Positions 37,059 to 48,926 of a stretch of 64,000 nt of DNA are shown here, one piece after another. A program made the position numbers and the translations under genes. Within the stretch, counting starts at the first letter, position 1. Every line of letters begins with the position of its first letter. This stretch comes from Populus alba (lineage: Eukaryota > Streptophyta > Magnoliopsida > Malpighiales > Salicaceae). A model generated the notes under the pieces. It searched no databases, was not told where the DNA came from, and saw only the letters and a program-made list of their open reading frames with translations. Where the stretch lies: positions 12,338,001 through 12,402,000 of the forward strand of contig NC_133295.1 of assembly GCF_005239225.2 (NCBI RefSeq), in the 5' to 3' direction.

Positions 37059-38520
37059 TATTAACTATAGCTAAAACTGATTAATGTTTTACAATAGTGT
37101 AGATTCTGTAGAATACTAGTGAATTCATTGTGAATTACATTATTCAAGTGAATTCATTGTGAATTACATTATTCTATACTGTACCACAAGAATTATAGAT
37201 TATGAATGTTTTTAGTGTGGACTATATAATTGGCTTGGCAAACTAAGCGTACACGTGACGCTTAGGCTATGTCTCAGTGCTAAGCACATCCCAGCACACA
37301 CGTTGTGCTTGGGCTGCGTTGAGCTTGACCAATGCCCGCACCTCACTTGGGACACCTGGCACTTGGGTCATGCCACTGGACTAAAGAGTAATGGGTCCAT
37401 GTTAGGACTCATGATGAATAGGTCTAGCGTCAAGACCCAAGCCTAAGGTTCTTGGTTCTAAGATTTTAAATATTATTATTTATTTTTAAAATATTATTAT
37501 TTTTATTATAATTAATATTATTAATAAAATAATTAATAAATTTCAAATAAAATATTGGTATTAATATGGAAAACATATTATTATTTATATTATAAATTTT
37601 TATGGTATTTTTTATAAAAATAAAAAGCAAGTCCGCGGTGTAATATTATTAAAAATATTCAATAATTCTATATATTAATATAAAAAATATTATAATTTGC
37701 ATTGTATAGTATTATTTTTCTTACAATACAAAGTATTCATCTAAAACATATTATTATTTTTCTTATTATTCAAAGTATTCATATCACAATATTATTATTT
37801 TTCTTAGAATTCAACATATTCATATCAAAGATATTATTATTTTGTTATAATATTAGTATTTTTATAAGAATTCAAATTTTTAATATAAATTTTTATTATT
37901 ATTTGCGTTCTAAATATTCTTGGAATTAAAAATAGTATTATTTGTGTTATGAATATTATTATTTTTACTATAATCAAAAGTATTAATATTATAAATATTA
38001 TTATTTTTATAATAATTAATATTATTAATAAAATAATTTCTAAATTAAAAAAAAATCTTAATATTGAAAAACAACCATAGATTTGATTTGAAAAGTAAAA
38101 CTAAAAAAATACTATTACTATTATTGTTATTATCATCGTTAATAAATTTAAAAAAATTATTATTACTATCGAAGAAAAATCATACACGTGACGCTTGAGC
38201 TCTTGCTTGAAGCACACACGTGACGCTTGCGTCCTACCTTTGTCCTGGGCATATCTCTGCGCGCACATGGTGCTTGGACGGCCTAGGGGCTTGGCACATC
38301 CCAACGCACACGTGGCACTTGGGCATGCCAAAACCCAACTATTCTTGAGCCTTGCAATCTGCATAACCTAAAATAGCTTTGAGTCATTCGATATGCAGGG
38401 TTCAAAATAAACTTAAGTCATGCTTGTGCAAGACTCAAATAGCCTTGAATCCTGTCACCATCAAGACCCAACTTTTTAAGAAAATAAAAGATAAGTCCGT
38501 GGCGTAACGCGGATCACCTA
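37059..38520 (+). mobile_element. Helitron-like composite element, copy A
   Basis: Begins near TATTAACTATAGC, then has a TGAATTCATTGTGAA-rich section, a GC-rich minisatellite (37230-37440), a long AT-rich block, a second GC-rich block (38180-38350), and a right end with the hairpin TCCGTG...CGCGGA (38495-38512) followed by CTAG (38517-38520) and host T. Hairpin plus CTRR before T is the known 3' signature of Helitrons. A canonical 5' TC is not seen, so assignment is tentative. Array unit 2 lacks the element at the corresponding place near 40957. No coding capacity, so non-autonomous. Confidence 0.5.
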
Positions 38521-39009
38521 GTTAATTTTCACTAATCCAAAATACTTCAATCATGAAACAACATGCTATTTAAGAAAATTCAATTTTGTTAAAAAGTAGA
38601 CCTCAAAACACAGTTGTTTTGCACGTCTTCCAGCATTTGAAATTGTTGTTTTCCCATCATCAAGATGAGCAATAATGCATATCTTGCAATAATTGAGAGT
38701 GTTGTTGCTTTCCTTTCACAAAAGGAAACAACTTTTGGGAAGGTTAAATCCTTAGCATACTTTTAAATTTTGTATTTACCAGTTTAAATTTAAGTTATGT
38801 AATTGTCAAATTTAAATGAAATATCAATAATAGTTTTTGTGTTAATAGTTGATTTGAGAAATCATAATTTTTAGTTTGATTTGAAATAAATCAAATTTAA
38901 ATTGATAGTATTACTAAATTAAATCCTTAAATAATAATTAGTCATGAAAAGAAAATCTTGAAAGAATTATTTGGAAGACCAGGTGAATCCCTTAATAGTA
39001 AGCATATGC

Positions 39010-39030
39010 AAATTCATTTTTGAAACGTTA
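39010..39030. other. Deletion scar where the dehydrogenase gene is missing
   Basis: Left of the scar the sequence follows 41345-41430 (AATCTTGAAAGAATTATTTG...). Right of it the sequence follows 42585-42720 (GAAACGTTATTAATCTTAAG, then GTAGATGCAAGCATGGCCGA). The 1.15 kb between, including the whole coding region, is absent in unit 1. Confidence 0.8.
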
Positions 39031-39269
39031 TTAATCTTAAGCCAATCAAAAGTCGTACAAGGGATTTACATGGCTGTTAAATTACAAAAAGTAGATGCAA
39101 GCATGGCCGACATTATCTTAAAACTGTTTTCTCTTATGTGTCTTTTCTTTGACGTCCATTCATTTTCTTTTCTTATGTTAATGAATGTATGTGTGCCTCT
39201 TTTCAAAGGAGATTATAATGAATGTATGTGTCAAATTTATGGTGTGCCTCTTTTCAAAGGTGATTTGTG

Positions 39270-39418
39270 TATTAACTATAGTTAAAACTGATTAATGTTT
39301 TACAGTAATGTAGAATATTATTTATTATAAATGAATTTATTATAAATTGCATTGTTCTATACTGTACCATTAGTATTATAAATTGTGAGTGCTTTTCAAT
39401 GTGGACTAAACTGTTAAA
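39270..39418 (+). mobile_element. Truncated copy of the composite element 5' part
   Basis: GTGTATTAACTATAGTTAAAA and the following AATGAATTTATTATAAATTGC section match the beginning of copies A and C. No GC-rich blocks or terminal hairpin follow. Confidence 0.6.
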
Positions 39419-41479
39419 CTACTTCACTTAATAATTACAACAATTGTTGTGAGGGTGGTAGATATTATAATTGGATGGTATCAAAGAGTGACAAGGTAGA
39501 AATTAATCAATGATATTATGATTTAATTATTCTATAAAATATTAGAAAATCTGATGAGTTGAGATATTTTTAATAAAATAATTGAAATTCCACACAGATT
39601 ATAATGTATTTTGTGTTCATCAGTTTTTTTTTTTTTTGTAATTAATCCTTTTGGTTTTAAAATTTTAATATTTAATTTCTATAGTTTTTATCCATGTATA
39701 ACTCGATCATTTTCATCTATTTTATATTATTTTTTAATTTATTCTGTTTTTTTCTTTTAAAAAATAAAACAGGGAAAAATAAGTAGATCATACCAAAAAA
39801 AAATGATAATAAAAGAGAGCATTTCTTTGAAACAAAATACTACTAAATTAAGCATGGTCAGGGACTATTTAATTAGTTCTTGATATTACATGTGTCAATT
39901 ATTTTTTTTAATAAATTATGAGGATTAAGCTGTAATTAACTTATGAAATTAAAAAAAAAAAACATCAGTACCATATGCTTGGCTTTCAACACAAAATTTT
40001 TCAAACAATAATGTATGAAAATTGAATTTCGTGATTTTTTTTTATTAAATGTTTTTTTTTTTGTACTGGTATGTGTGATCACTTTGTTTTATAAAAAAAT
40101 AATTCATTTATAATTGTTACTTTTATTTCTTTTTTTATTATATAATTAAATAAAAATAACTTATTGAAACTAGTTAAGTTTATGCCTTGAATCATGTGCT
40201 TTTTACTTCTTTTTGTTCACCTATCATTTTTCAGAATTTTCCTTTATTTTATAGCTTATTGCTTTCATAAAATTAAGACAAATGCCTCCGAGTCTTGAAT
40301 TCTCTCATTTTTTTAAATCGGATTTCGTTGTTTAAAATAGAACTATCTTATTATACAAATTCCAAGCGGCGCTTGGATGTTGTGGATGGATTGAGAATCG
40401 AAGGCAAACGCTACACACATGGATTGATATGTAGTCAAGGATATATCAAGTGATCTTATAAACTCTAGTTTTTAAACATTTTTTGTTTATGAAATTATTT
40501 GATGAATCTAATTTATTATTTTAAAAAAATACGTAGAGTATCTTGTAGTTTAGTAATTTTTTAACTTTGTCTTAGTTATTTTAGAAATTATAATTTATAT
40601 TTTAGATCAAAATAATTTTTCAATTTGAATAAAAAAAATCAAATTACACTCGTATATAAATTATTAGAATTAGTTTCTTTATCATATTACCGCCCCTCTA
40701 GCTAGATCGATCTGCAATTTCTTCTTCTTTGTTTTCTTTATGTTGAGCTTGTTCAAACCCTAAAGAAAAATACATGTGAAATAAAAATCGACAGCCCCAA
40801 CTTGCTTTTTTAGAGTTTTTTCTCTTACCTTTTATCAGATTCAAATAAATAACCCAATTTTTATAGATCATAAAGTCAAGATTTGTGCCTGTTAGGCCTG
40901 TTGTGTTGTTGACGAAGGAGAAAAAGTGAATTGCACGAGTTCTTCAAAGGTGGAGAACTGCGTATGTTTACTGAGCCAAAATGATTCAATCATTGAAAAC
41001 AACATGGTATTTAAGAAAATTAAATTTGAGAAAAAAGGTAGAGATCAACAAAACACAGTTGTTTTCCATCATCAAGATGAGCAATAATGCATATCTTGCA
41101 ATAATTGAGAGTGTTGTTCTTTTCACAAAAGTATTCAACTTTTGTTAAATCTTTAGTATACTTTTAAATTTTGTATGCCATTTTAAATTTGAGTTATGTA
41201 ATTGTCAAATTTAAATGAAATATCAATAATAATTTTTGTGTTAATAGTTGATTTGAGAAATCATAATTTTTGGTTTGATTTGAAATAAATCAAATTTAAA
41301 TTGATGGCATTACTAAATTAAATCCATAAATAATAAGTCATGAAAAGAAAATCTTGAAAGAATTATTTGGAAGATCAGATGGATCACTTAATACTAAATA
41401 AATTTCTCAACAAACTAAGCATGTGCAAAATCATTATTAATTAAGAACTAAATCCGACACCATCCTTCCCCGGACGATT

Positions 41480-42277
41480 TTATTTGGGAATACCAAGAAC
41501 ATTAAACCCACCATCGACGATCAAATTCTGGCCAGTCACAAACTCAGAATCGTCAGAAGCAAGAAACAGCACTGCGTCAGCTGCGTGCTTCGTTTTCAAC
41601 ACACCTTTCAAGTAATAAGTCGACTGAAAAAACTTCTCCACCTCCTCTACTCCCATTTCGAATGCCTTGCATGCTAGAGGTGTCGCCACCGGTCCTGGCG
41701 ACACACAGTTGACTCTTATCCCATGCTCGCCCAACTGATAACTTGCACATTTCATCAGTGCCAAAACCCCGCTCTTGGACATGATATAATCTGTGGACTT
41801 GTCCCCTGCAAGAGTCGCAGCGGCGCTTGATGTGCAAATGACGCTGCCCTTTACACCTCCGTCCACCATGGCACGCGCCGCGTGCTTTAGGCATGCTGCT
41901 GTGCCACGCACGTTTACTGCAAAGAGTTTGTCGCTCGAGTCCAGGTCGAGGTCAAGAACATTTTGCTTACCAAAGCTTGCAATGCCGGCATTGCAGAATA
42001 TTACGTCAAGGTGACCGTAAAGTTGAACAGTGGATTCCACAAGGGATTTGACTTGGTTTTCATCAGTTACATCACAGTGGATGTAAGTGGATCTGTTAGT
42101 TCCGATGGATTCTGCAAGCTTTTGGCCCTTTTCATCTTGAATATCTGCGATCACGACTGCTCGGGCGCCATTTTCAGCAAAGGCAAGCACGGTGGCCTCG
42201 CCTATGCCACTGGCACCTCCCGTGACGATAGCAACCTTGTCTTGAACCTTGTTCTTGCAAGGTTTTGTAGATGCCAT
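41480..42277 (-). CDS. Short-chain dehydrogenase/reductase, array copy 1
   Basis: NAD-dependent oxidoreductase of the classical SDR fold, 265 residues, uninterrupted frame from ATG at 42277. The cofactor motif TGGASGIG is at residues 19-26. Asp45 (VVIADIQD), after the second beta strand, predicts NAD(H) over NADP(H). CNAG lies at 95-98. Catalytic residues are Asn122, Ser151, Tyr164 and Lys168 (YIMSK). The substrate-loop segment CVSPGPVATPLA and C-terminal GQNLIVDGGF are typical of the plant SDR110C group, which includes ABA2-like, secoisolariciresinol dehydrogenase-like and momilactone/isopiperitenol dehydrogenase-like enzymes; substrate cannot be told. Differs from copy 2 by six residues and one missing Asn after LAC. 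It lies in a three-unit tandem array. The upstream site matching a G-box in copy 2 reads CACGAG here. Confidence 0.92.
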   Translation of the reverse strand: MASTKPCKNKVQDKVAIVTGGASGIGEATVLAFAENGARAVVIADIQDEKGQKLAESIGTNRSTYIHCDVTDENQVKSLVESTVQLYGHLDVIFCNAGIASFGKQNVLDLDLDSSDKLFAVNVRGTAACLKHAARAMVDGGVKGSVICTSSAAATLAGDKSTDYIMSKSGVLALMKCASYQLGEHGIRVNCVSPGPVATPLACKAFEMGVEEVEKFFQSTYYLKGVLKTKHAADAVLFLASDDSEFVTGQNLIVDGGFNVLGIPK

Positions 42278-42794
42278 TTTAGCTTTGTTTTTGAGTTTTG
42301 CAATGAATTACACGAAAGATTCAGAATTTAGTATGCTTATATCAAGAGAATTGATGTCGATACTTTGACTCCTAGCTATAGCATTGGGACCATTAGATTT
42401 CGGAGATCTGCTGTGATGGTATTTGTGATTGTTTACAGTGTTTTTTATTTAAAAATATATTAAAATAATATTTTTTTTATTTTTCAAAAATTATTTTTGA
42501 TAATTATATCAAATAATTTCAAAAGATTAAAAAATTAATTTTAAAAAATAAAATAAAAAAATATTAATTTTTTTTCCAAAACATTTTTAAAACGTTATTA
42601 ATCTTAAGCCAATTGAAAGTCTTACACGAGATTTACATGGCTGTTAAATTACAAAAAGTAGATGCAAGCATGGCCGACATTATCTTAAAACTGTTTTTTC
42701 TTATGCTGTCTTTTCTTCGATGTCCATTCATTTTCTTTTCTTATGTTATCTTATCATTCATTTATCATTATAGTAATTTTTTTTTATTAGTGTG

Positions 42795-42935
42795 GAACCA
42801 ATTATATATCTCAACTAATTTTATAAATTTTAAAATTAATAATTATATAAAATTCTAGTAATTCTAAATTTTTTAAAATTTAAAGAATTTATTTTTAAAA
42901 ACAAAATATAAAAACTAACCAATTAAACTATTTCA
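42795..42935. mobile_element. Dispersed repeat inserted 5' of dehydrogenase copy 1
   Basis: Present between the TTATCATTATAGTAATTT and ACAACAATTTTATAG landmarks in unit 2 but absent between the same landmarks in unit 3 (50100-50160). Related to 14825-14965. Confidence 0.5.
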
Positions 42936-43699
42936 TTTAATATTTGATTACAACAATTTTATAGGGGAGGGTGGTAGATATCATAATTGGATGGTATCAA
43001 AGAGTGTCGAGGTAGAAATTAATAAATGATATTATGATTTAATTATTCTATAAAATATTAGAAAATTTGATGAGTTGAGATATTTTTAATAAAATAATTG
43101 AAATTCCACATAGATTATAATGTATTTTGTGTTCATCAGTTTTTTTTTTTTTGTAATTAATCCTTTTGGTTTTAAAATTTTAATATTTAATTTCTATAGT
43201 TTTTATCCATGTATAACTCGATCATTTTCATCTATTTTATATTATTTTTCAATTTATTTTGTTTTCTTCTTTTAAGAAATAAAACAGGGGAAAATAAGTA
43301 GATGATACAAAAAAAATGATAATAAAAGGGAGCATTTCTTTGAAACAAAATACTACTAAATTAAGCATGGTCATGGACTATTTAATTAGTTCTTGATATT
43401 ACATGTGTCAATTAATTTTTTTAATAAATTATGAGGATTAAGCTGTAATTAACTCATGAAATAAGAAAAAAAACATTAGTACCATACACTTGGCTTTCAG
43501 CACAAACTTTTTCGAACAATAATGTGATTCACGCCAGAAGCAGTGCCACCAACACTAGTGACGTATACAGTGGTACCTAAGAGGGGAAATATATATATAT
43601 ATAAAATCTTTGGAGGGCCCAAATTAAGGATCAATATATAAACTACACTAAATTACGGGGACTATAATTAATTTTCTGGAGAGCCTAGCTTTTGCACAG

Positions 43700-45062
43700 T
43701 ATTAACTATAACTAAAATTGATTAGTATTTCACTGTAGCGTGGAATATTGTTTACTATGATTGAATTCATTATGGACTGTGAGAGCTTTTACTGTAGACT
43801 GCACTGTTTGGCAGGGGTGTTGTTGGGCTGGAGGGCAGGGGCGCCAGTCTGGAGGCAAAACCACTGAGGGAGCTACCCCTAGGTGCTCTGTCTACTCGGC
43901 CTTGGGGCTAGGGGCAGACCAGGGCTCTAGGCGCGTCGCCACCTGGTGATTGGTCTGCCCGGCCTTGGGAGCTGGGGCATATCAAGAGCACCCATGGCAC
44001 TTTGGCTACCACGCCCACAGGCAGGCCGTCCAAGCTCTGCATGGCGCTTGATTTCCTTTTTTTTGGGTGCAGTTCAAGCACTACATGGCGCTTGAGCTGC
44101 CTATACTTTTAGTATAAATATATTAAAAATATTATATGTAATTCGCCACATTGTTTGTTTTGTTGATACTTTTTTTTAGTATAATTAATATTAGAAGAAT
44201 TATATATTATTTCTTAATATATTTTTTTAAGTATAATTGATAGTATAGCTATTACTATGAAAAGAAACCATGTTTGGATACCTAGCTCTTGGGTTCCCTC
44301 CTGAGGGCGGACAACCCAAACACCACGTGAGGCTTGGCCTGTTTCCTCTGCGCTACAGTCCAAGCGCTAGGTAGTGCTTTGGTTTGGGCACTGCCAAGCA
44401 TGGCCCAAGGCTAGCCTTGGGCCTAGCAGGGCAGGACCCAAAATAACATTAGGTTTTCGCCGCTGGCAAACCAAGCAGCATGTGGTGCTTGGGTTGCCTA
44501 TGCTTTTAGTATAATTACAAGTATTAGTATTAGAAATATTATTATTAGTTTTTTAATATTCTTTTTTTTGGTATAATTAATTTTTAGAGTATTAATAGTA
44601 AAAATATTATTGTTTTCTTTTTTTAATATTATTTTTTTAGTATAATTAATATTAAAAGAATTATTATATTTTTTTCTATTTTTTTGATATAATTGATAAT
44701 ACTAGTGTTAGAAATATTATTATTTTTTTAGTATAATTAATAGTGTTGATCTCAAAACTATAATTATTGTTTCTCTTAATATTATTTTTTGTATAATTAA
44801 TAATAGTAGTCTCTAAAATATTATTATATTTGGTGTTATAAATAATATTATTTTTATAATAATTCATATAATTGCTACTAAAAATATTATTATTTGTATT
44901 ATAAATATTATTATTTTCATTAAAATTTATAAGAGAGTAAATATTATTAGCATCATTAATAATTTTTTTAAAAAAACTATTATTACTATGAAAAAAACCA
45001 TGTTGGGACACGTGGCGCTTGGGTTCCCTCCTGAGGGCGGACAACCCAAGCGCCACGTGATG
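43700..45062 (+). mobile_element. Helitron-like composite element, copy B (right end uncertain)
   Basis: Starts TATTAACTATAACTAAAATTG and has the CACTGTAGCGTGGAATATTG section, GC-rich blocks with GCATGGCGCTTG variants (43790-44110, 44270-44510 and 44990-45062), and AT-rich blocks of TATTATTATTTTT type. The site is filled here and empty at the end of unit 3 (near 51040). I could not find a hairpin plus CTAG terminus, so the right boundary is approximate. Confidence 0.45.
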
Positions 45063-45239
45063 CTTGGTAGGATAGTACAGTATAAGATAGAATCTGTCAA
45101 AGGTAGATCATCAAAAAAAAAAAATACCTTGTGTTAATTTCAATGGGAGTACATTCTTTTTATCAGTAAGTCTAGCCCGCTAAATAATATCTGTAACATA
45201 TTTTGGCCGAAAAAGAAGGTAACTTCTGGGCTAAGGTTG

Positions 45240-45680
45240 ACTCGTGTCTTTTTTTTATTTGTTTTTTAAGCTTCTTTTTTTTTTTTTTTTTTATCTTTCA
45301 ACACTTGGTTGGTCTAGAAATTAAGCTTCATGTTTTTTTCCCCTTTTACCAGGTTATCTTGTTCGTACGATTCAACTTATGAGGTTTTGCTGACTTGCCT
45401 GGGTTTGTTGGTGTTATTTTTTCCTTTTTGTTAATTGGTTTTTTTTCTTTTCGATTTCATCTTTCGACATTTGGATTGTTAAGGATTGGGCATTGTAATT
45501 TTTTTTATTTGCTTTACAAGGAGTTGTCTCAACTTCACAACTTGGATCGTGTGTCTGACATGTTAACTTGAATTGTTTTTTTTCTTGTTTTTTTTAATTT
45601 TATTATTCAGTATTGAGTTGTATGGAAATTGAATTTCGTGATTTTTTTTTTCTTTTATCAAGTGTTCCTTTTGTACTGGT
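45240..45680. repeat. Degenerate approximately 150-bp tandem repeats
   Basis: Variants of TTTCATCTTTCAACACTTGG followed by TTGG/GTTGT...ATTGAGCTT/GAATT and poly-T recur near 45290, 45460 and 45605. The last runs into the start of unit 3 and resembles 40010-40040. Confidence 0.5.
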
Positions 45681-46595
45681 ATTTATGATCACTTCGTTTT
45701 ATAAAAAAAATAACTCATTTATTATCGTTACTTTTTTTCTTTTTTTATTATATAATTAAATAAAAATAACTTATTGAAACTAGTGAAGTTCATGCCTTGA
45801 ATCATGGATTTTTTACTTCTTTTTGTTCACCTATCATTTTTCAGAAGTTTCCTTTATTTTATAGCCTTTTGCTTTCATAAAATGGAGACAACTGCCTCCA
45901 TGTCTTGAATATATTCTCTCATTCTTTTAATCGGATTTCGTCGTTTAAAATAGAACAGTCTTATTGTACAAATTCCAAGCAGCGCTTGGATGGTGTGGAT
46001 GGATTGAGAATCGAAGGCAAACGCTACACACATGGATTGATATGTAGTCAAGGATATACCAGATCTTATAAACTCTAGTTTTTAAACATTTTTTGTTTAT
46101 GAAATTATTAGATGAATCTAATTTATTATTTAAAAAAAAATACATAGAGTATCTTGTAGTTTTGTAATTTTTTAACTTTGTCTTAGTTATTTTAGAAATT
46201 ATAATTTATATTTTAGATCAAAATAATTTTTCAATTTGAAATAAAAAAAATCAAATTACACTCGTATATAATTTATTAGAATTAGTTTCTTTATCATATT
46301 ACCGCCCCTCTAGCTAGATCGATCTGCAATTTCTTCTTCTTTGTTTTCTTTATGTTGAGCTTGTTCAAACCCTAAAGAAAAATACATGTGAAATAAAAAT
46401 CGATAGCCCAACTTGCTTTTTGAGAGTTTTTTCTCTTACCTTTTATCAGATACAAATAAATAGTCCAATTTTTATAGATCATAAAGTCAAGATTTGTGGT
46501 TGTTAGGCCTGTTGTGTTGTTGACTTCTTGAAAGGAGATTATAATGAATAGATGTGTCAAATTTATGATGTGCCACTTTTCAAAGGTGATTTGTG

Positions 46596-48381
46596 TATTA
46601 ACTATAACAAAAAATTTATCAGCATTTTACTATAGCGTAGAATAATATTCACTGTGAATGAATTCACTATGGATTATATTGTTCTACATTATAACACGGG
46701 TATTATAAATTATGAGTACTTTCATTATGGAATGAACAGTTGGTGGGGGCATGTGAGGAGGTTGCCGCATGCAGAACCCAAGCGCCAGGCTGGAGGCGTG
46801 CCCAGGAGTGTTGCGGACACCAGGCGCTTGGCAAGTAGGCATGGGCGCTGGGCAGGCCACGCCCACTGGGCACACCCTTGGTTGTAGCCACCTGGCACTC
46901 AGTCTGCTCAACCTTGGGCACTTAAGCTACCTGCTTATGTGCTAGGCAAACAAAGCGTACACATGGCGCTTAGGCTATTTCTCAGTGCTAGGCACACCCC
47001 TGCGCACACGTGGCGCTTGGCCTTCCTGCATGGAGGCTAGGCACATCCCAGCGCACACGTGGTGCTTGGGCTGCGCTGGGCGTCACCCATGCCCGCGCCA
47101 CACTTGGGGACACCTAGCGCTTCGGTCATGTTGTTGGACCAAAGAGGAATGGGTTCGTCAGAACCCAGGATGAATGGGTCTAGCGTTAGGACCCAATTAT
47201 TATTGAGTTTTCCATCAAGACCCAAGGTTCCTCGGTCCTAAGATTCTAAATATTATTATTTATTTTAAAAATATTATTATTTTTATTACAATTAATATTA
47301 TTAATAAATTTCAAAGAAAATATTAGTATTAATATTGAAAACATATTATTATTTATATTATAATTTTTTTGGTATTTTTTATAAAAATAAAAAGTGAGCC
47401 CGCGGCGTAATATTATTAGAAATATTCAACAATTCTAGATATTAATATAAAAAATATTATAATTTTCATTGTAAATAGTATTATTTTTCTTACTATACAA
47501 AGTATTCATCTAAAACATATTATTATTTTTCTTATTATTCAAAGTATTCATACCACAATATTATTATTTTTCTTAGAATTCAACATATTCATATCAAAGA
47601 TATTATTATTTGTGTTATAATATTAGTATTTTTATAAGAATTCAAATTTTTAAATATAATTTTTTTTTTTTTGCGTTCTAAATATTCTTGAAATTAAAAA
47701 TAGTATTATTTGTGTTTTGAATATTATTATTTTTACTATAATCAAAAGTATTAATATTATAAATATTATCTTTTGTGTTATAAATACAATTATTTTTTAT
47801 AATAATTAATATTATTAATAAAATAATTTCTAAATTAGAAAAAAATATTCTTAATTTAAAAAAACAACTATAGATTTGATTTGAAAGGTAAAATTAAAAA
47901 TTACTATTACTACTATTGTTATTATCATCATTAATAATTTTTAAAAAATGTTATTGCTATTGAAGAAAAATCATGTGGGGACACGTGGCGCTTGAGCTAC
48001 TGTGTCGGGGTTGGGCACACCCTCTACGCCCACGTGGTTCTTGGGTTCCTGCCTAAAGCGTATATGTATACCTCTAAACACTTGTGTCCTGCCTTTGACC
48101 TAGGTATACCTCTAAACACACGTGGCGCTTGGGCGGATGCCTCGGAGTTTGGCACATCAAAAAACACATATGGCGCTTAGGCATGCCAAGACCCAACTAT
48201 CCTTGAGCCTTGCATTCTGCATAACCCAAAATAGCCTTGGATCATTTATTATGTGGGGCCTAAAATAAACTTGAGTCATGCTTGTGCTTGACTCAAATAA
48301 CCTTGAAATCTGCAAGCATCAAGATCCACCTTTTTTAAAAAATAAAATGTAAGTCCGCGGCAACGCAAATGACCTAACTAG
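46596..48381 (+). mobile_element. Helitron-like composite element, copy C
   Basis: Same order of parts as copy A: TATTAACTATAAC start, a TGAATTCACTATGGATT section, a GC-rich minisatellite (46740-47230), AT-rich trinucleotide-like blocks, a second GC-rich block (47970-48200), then GTCCGCGGCAACGC and CTAG before T (48378-48381). The terminal hairpin is decayed compared with copy A. The first GC-rich block is about twice as long as in copy A because extra GCACACGTGGCGCTTGG units are present. Confidence 0.5.
46740..47230. repeat. GC-rich minisatellite with CACGTGGCGCTTGG core
   Basis: Several imperfect units of about 55 bp built on GCTAGGCACATCCCAGCG and CACACGTGGYGCTTGGGCTG. Related blocks lie at 37230-37440, 38180-38350, 43790-44110, 44270-44510, 44990-45062 and 47970-48200. 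It is strikingly GC-rich against flanks that are almost pure A and T. Confidence 0.75.
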
Positions 48382-48926
48382 TTTTCTCTAAACCAAAACG
48401 ATTCAATCATGGAAACAACATGGTGAAATTTAAATCTTTTTAAAAAGTAGACCTCAAAACACAGTTGTTTTGCACGTCTTCCAGCATTTGAAAGTGTTGT
48501 TTTCCCATCATCAAGATGAGCAATAATGCATACCTTGCAATAATTGAGAGTGTTGTTCTTTTCACAAAAGTATTCAACTTTTGGGAAGGTTAAATCTTTA
48601 GTATACTTTTAAATTTTGTATTTTTCAATTTAAATTTGAGTTATGTAATTGTCAAATTTAAATGAAATATCAATAATAGTTTTTGTGTTAATAGTTGATT
48701 TGAGAAATCATAATTTTTAGTTTGATTTGAAATAAATCAAATTTAAATTGATGGTATTACTAAATTAAATCCATAAATAATAAGTCATGAAAAGAAAATC
48801 TTGAAAGAATTATTTGGAAGATCAGATGGATCACTTAATACTAAATAAATTTCTCAACAAACTAAGCATGTGCAAAATCATTATTAATTAAGAACTAAAT
48901 CCGACACCATCCTTCCCCGGACGATT

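Larger units (their letters stand above)
36526..40013. repeat. Tandem array unit 1 (dehydrogenase gene deleted)
   Basis: 36526-37000 matches 40480-40950 and 46080-46520 (shared landmark TTACCGCCCCTCTAGCTAGA). 38540-39010 matches the DNA 3' of both dehydrogenase genes. 39018-39180 matches the DNA 5' of them, and 39446-40013 matches 42962-43530 and 50168-50530. The gene that should lie between 39010 and 39018 is absent. A composite element occupies 37059-38520. Confidence 0.85.
40014..43699. repeat. Tandem array unit 2 (carries dehydrogenase copy 1)
   Basis: Starts AAATTGAATTTCGTGATTTT-like (shared with 45628) and runs through the 5' conserved block (40480-40950), the site without the composite element, the dehydrogenase gene on the minus strand, and the right block (42950-43690) ending in GGAGGGCCCAAATTAAGG. 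Contains two insertions not in unit 3: an AT-rich stretch at about 42433-42590 and a dispersed repeat at about 42790-42940. Confidence 0.85.

Noticed and set aside
41577..42331. Long open frames on the plus strand opposite the dehydrogenase gene (also at 49114-49802)
   Set aside because: They are mirror frames of the coding strand; the SDR motifs and catalytic residues fix the minus strand as coding.
44676..45056. Asn/Ile-rich open frame on the minus strand
   Set aside because: It is a translation of the AT-rich block of the composite element, without gene-like composition.
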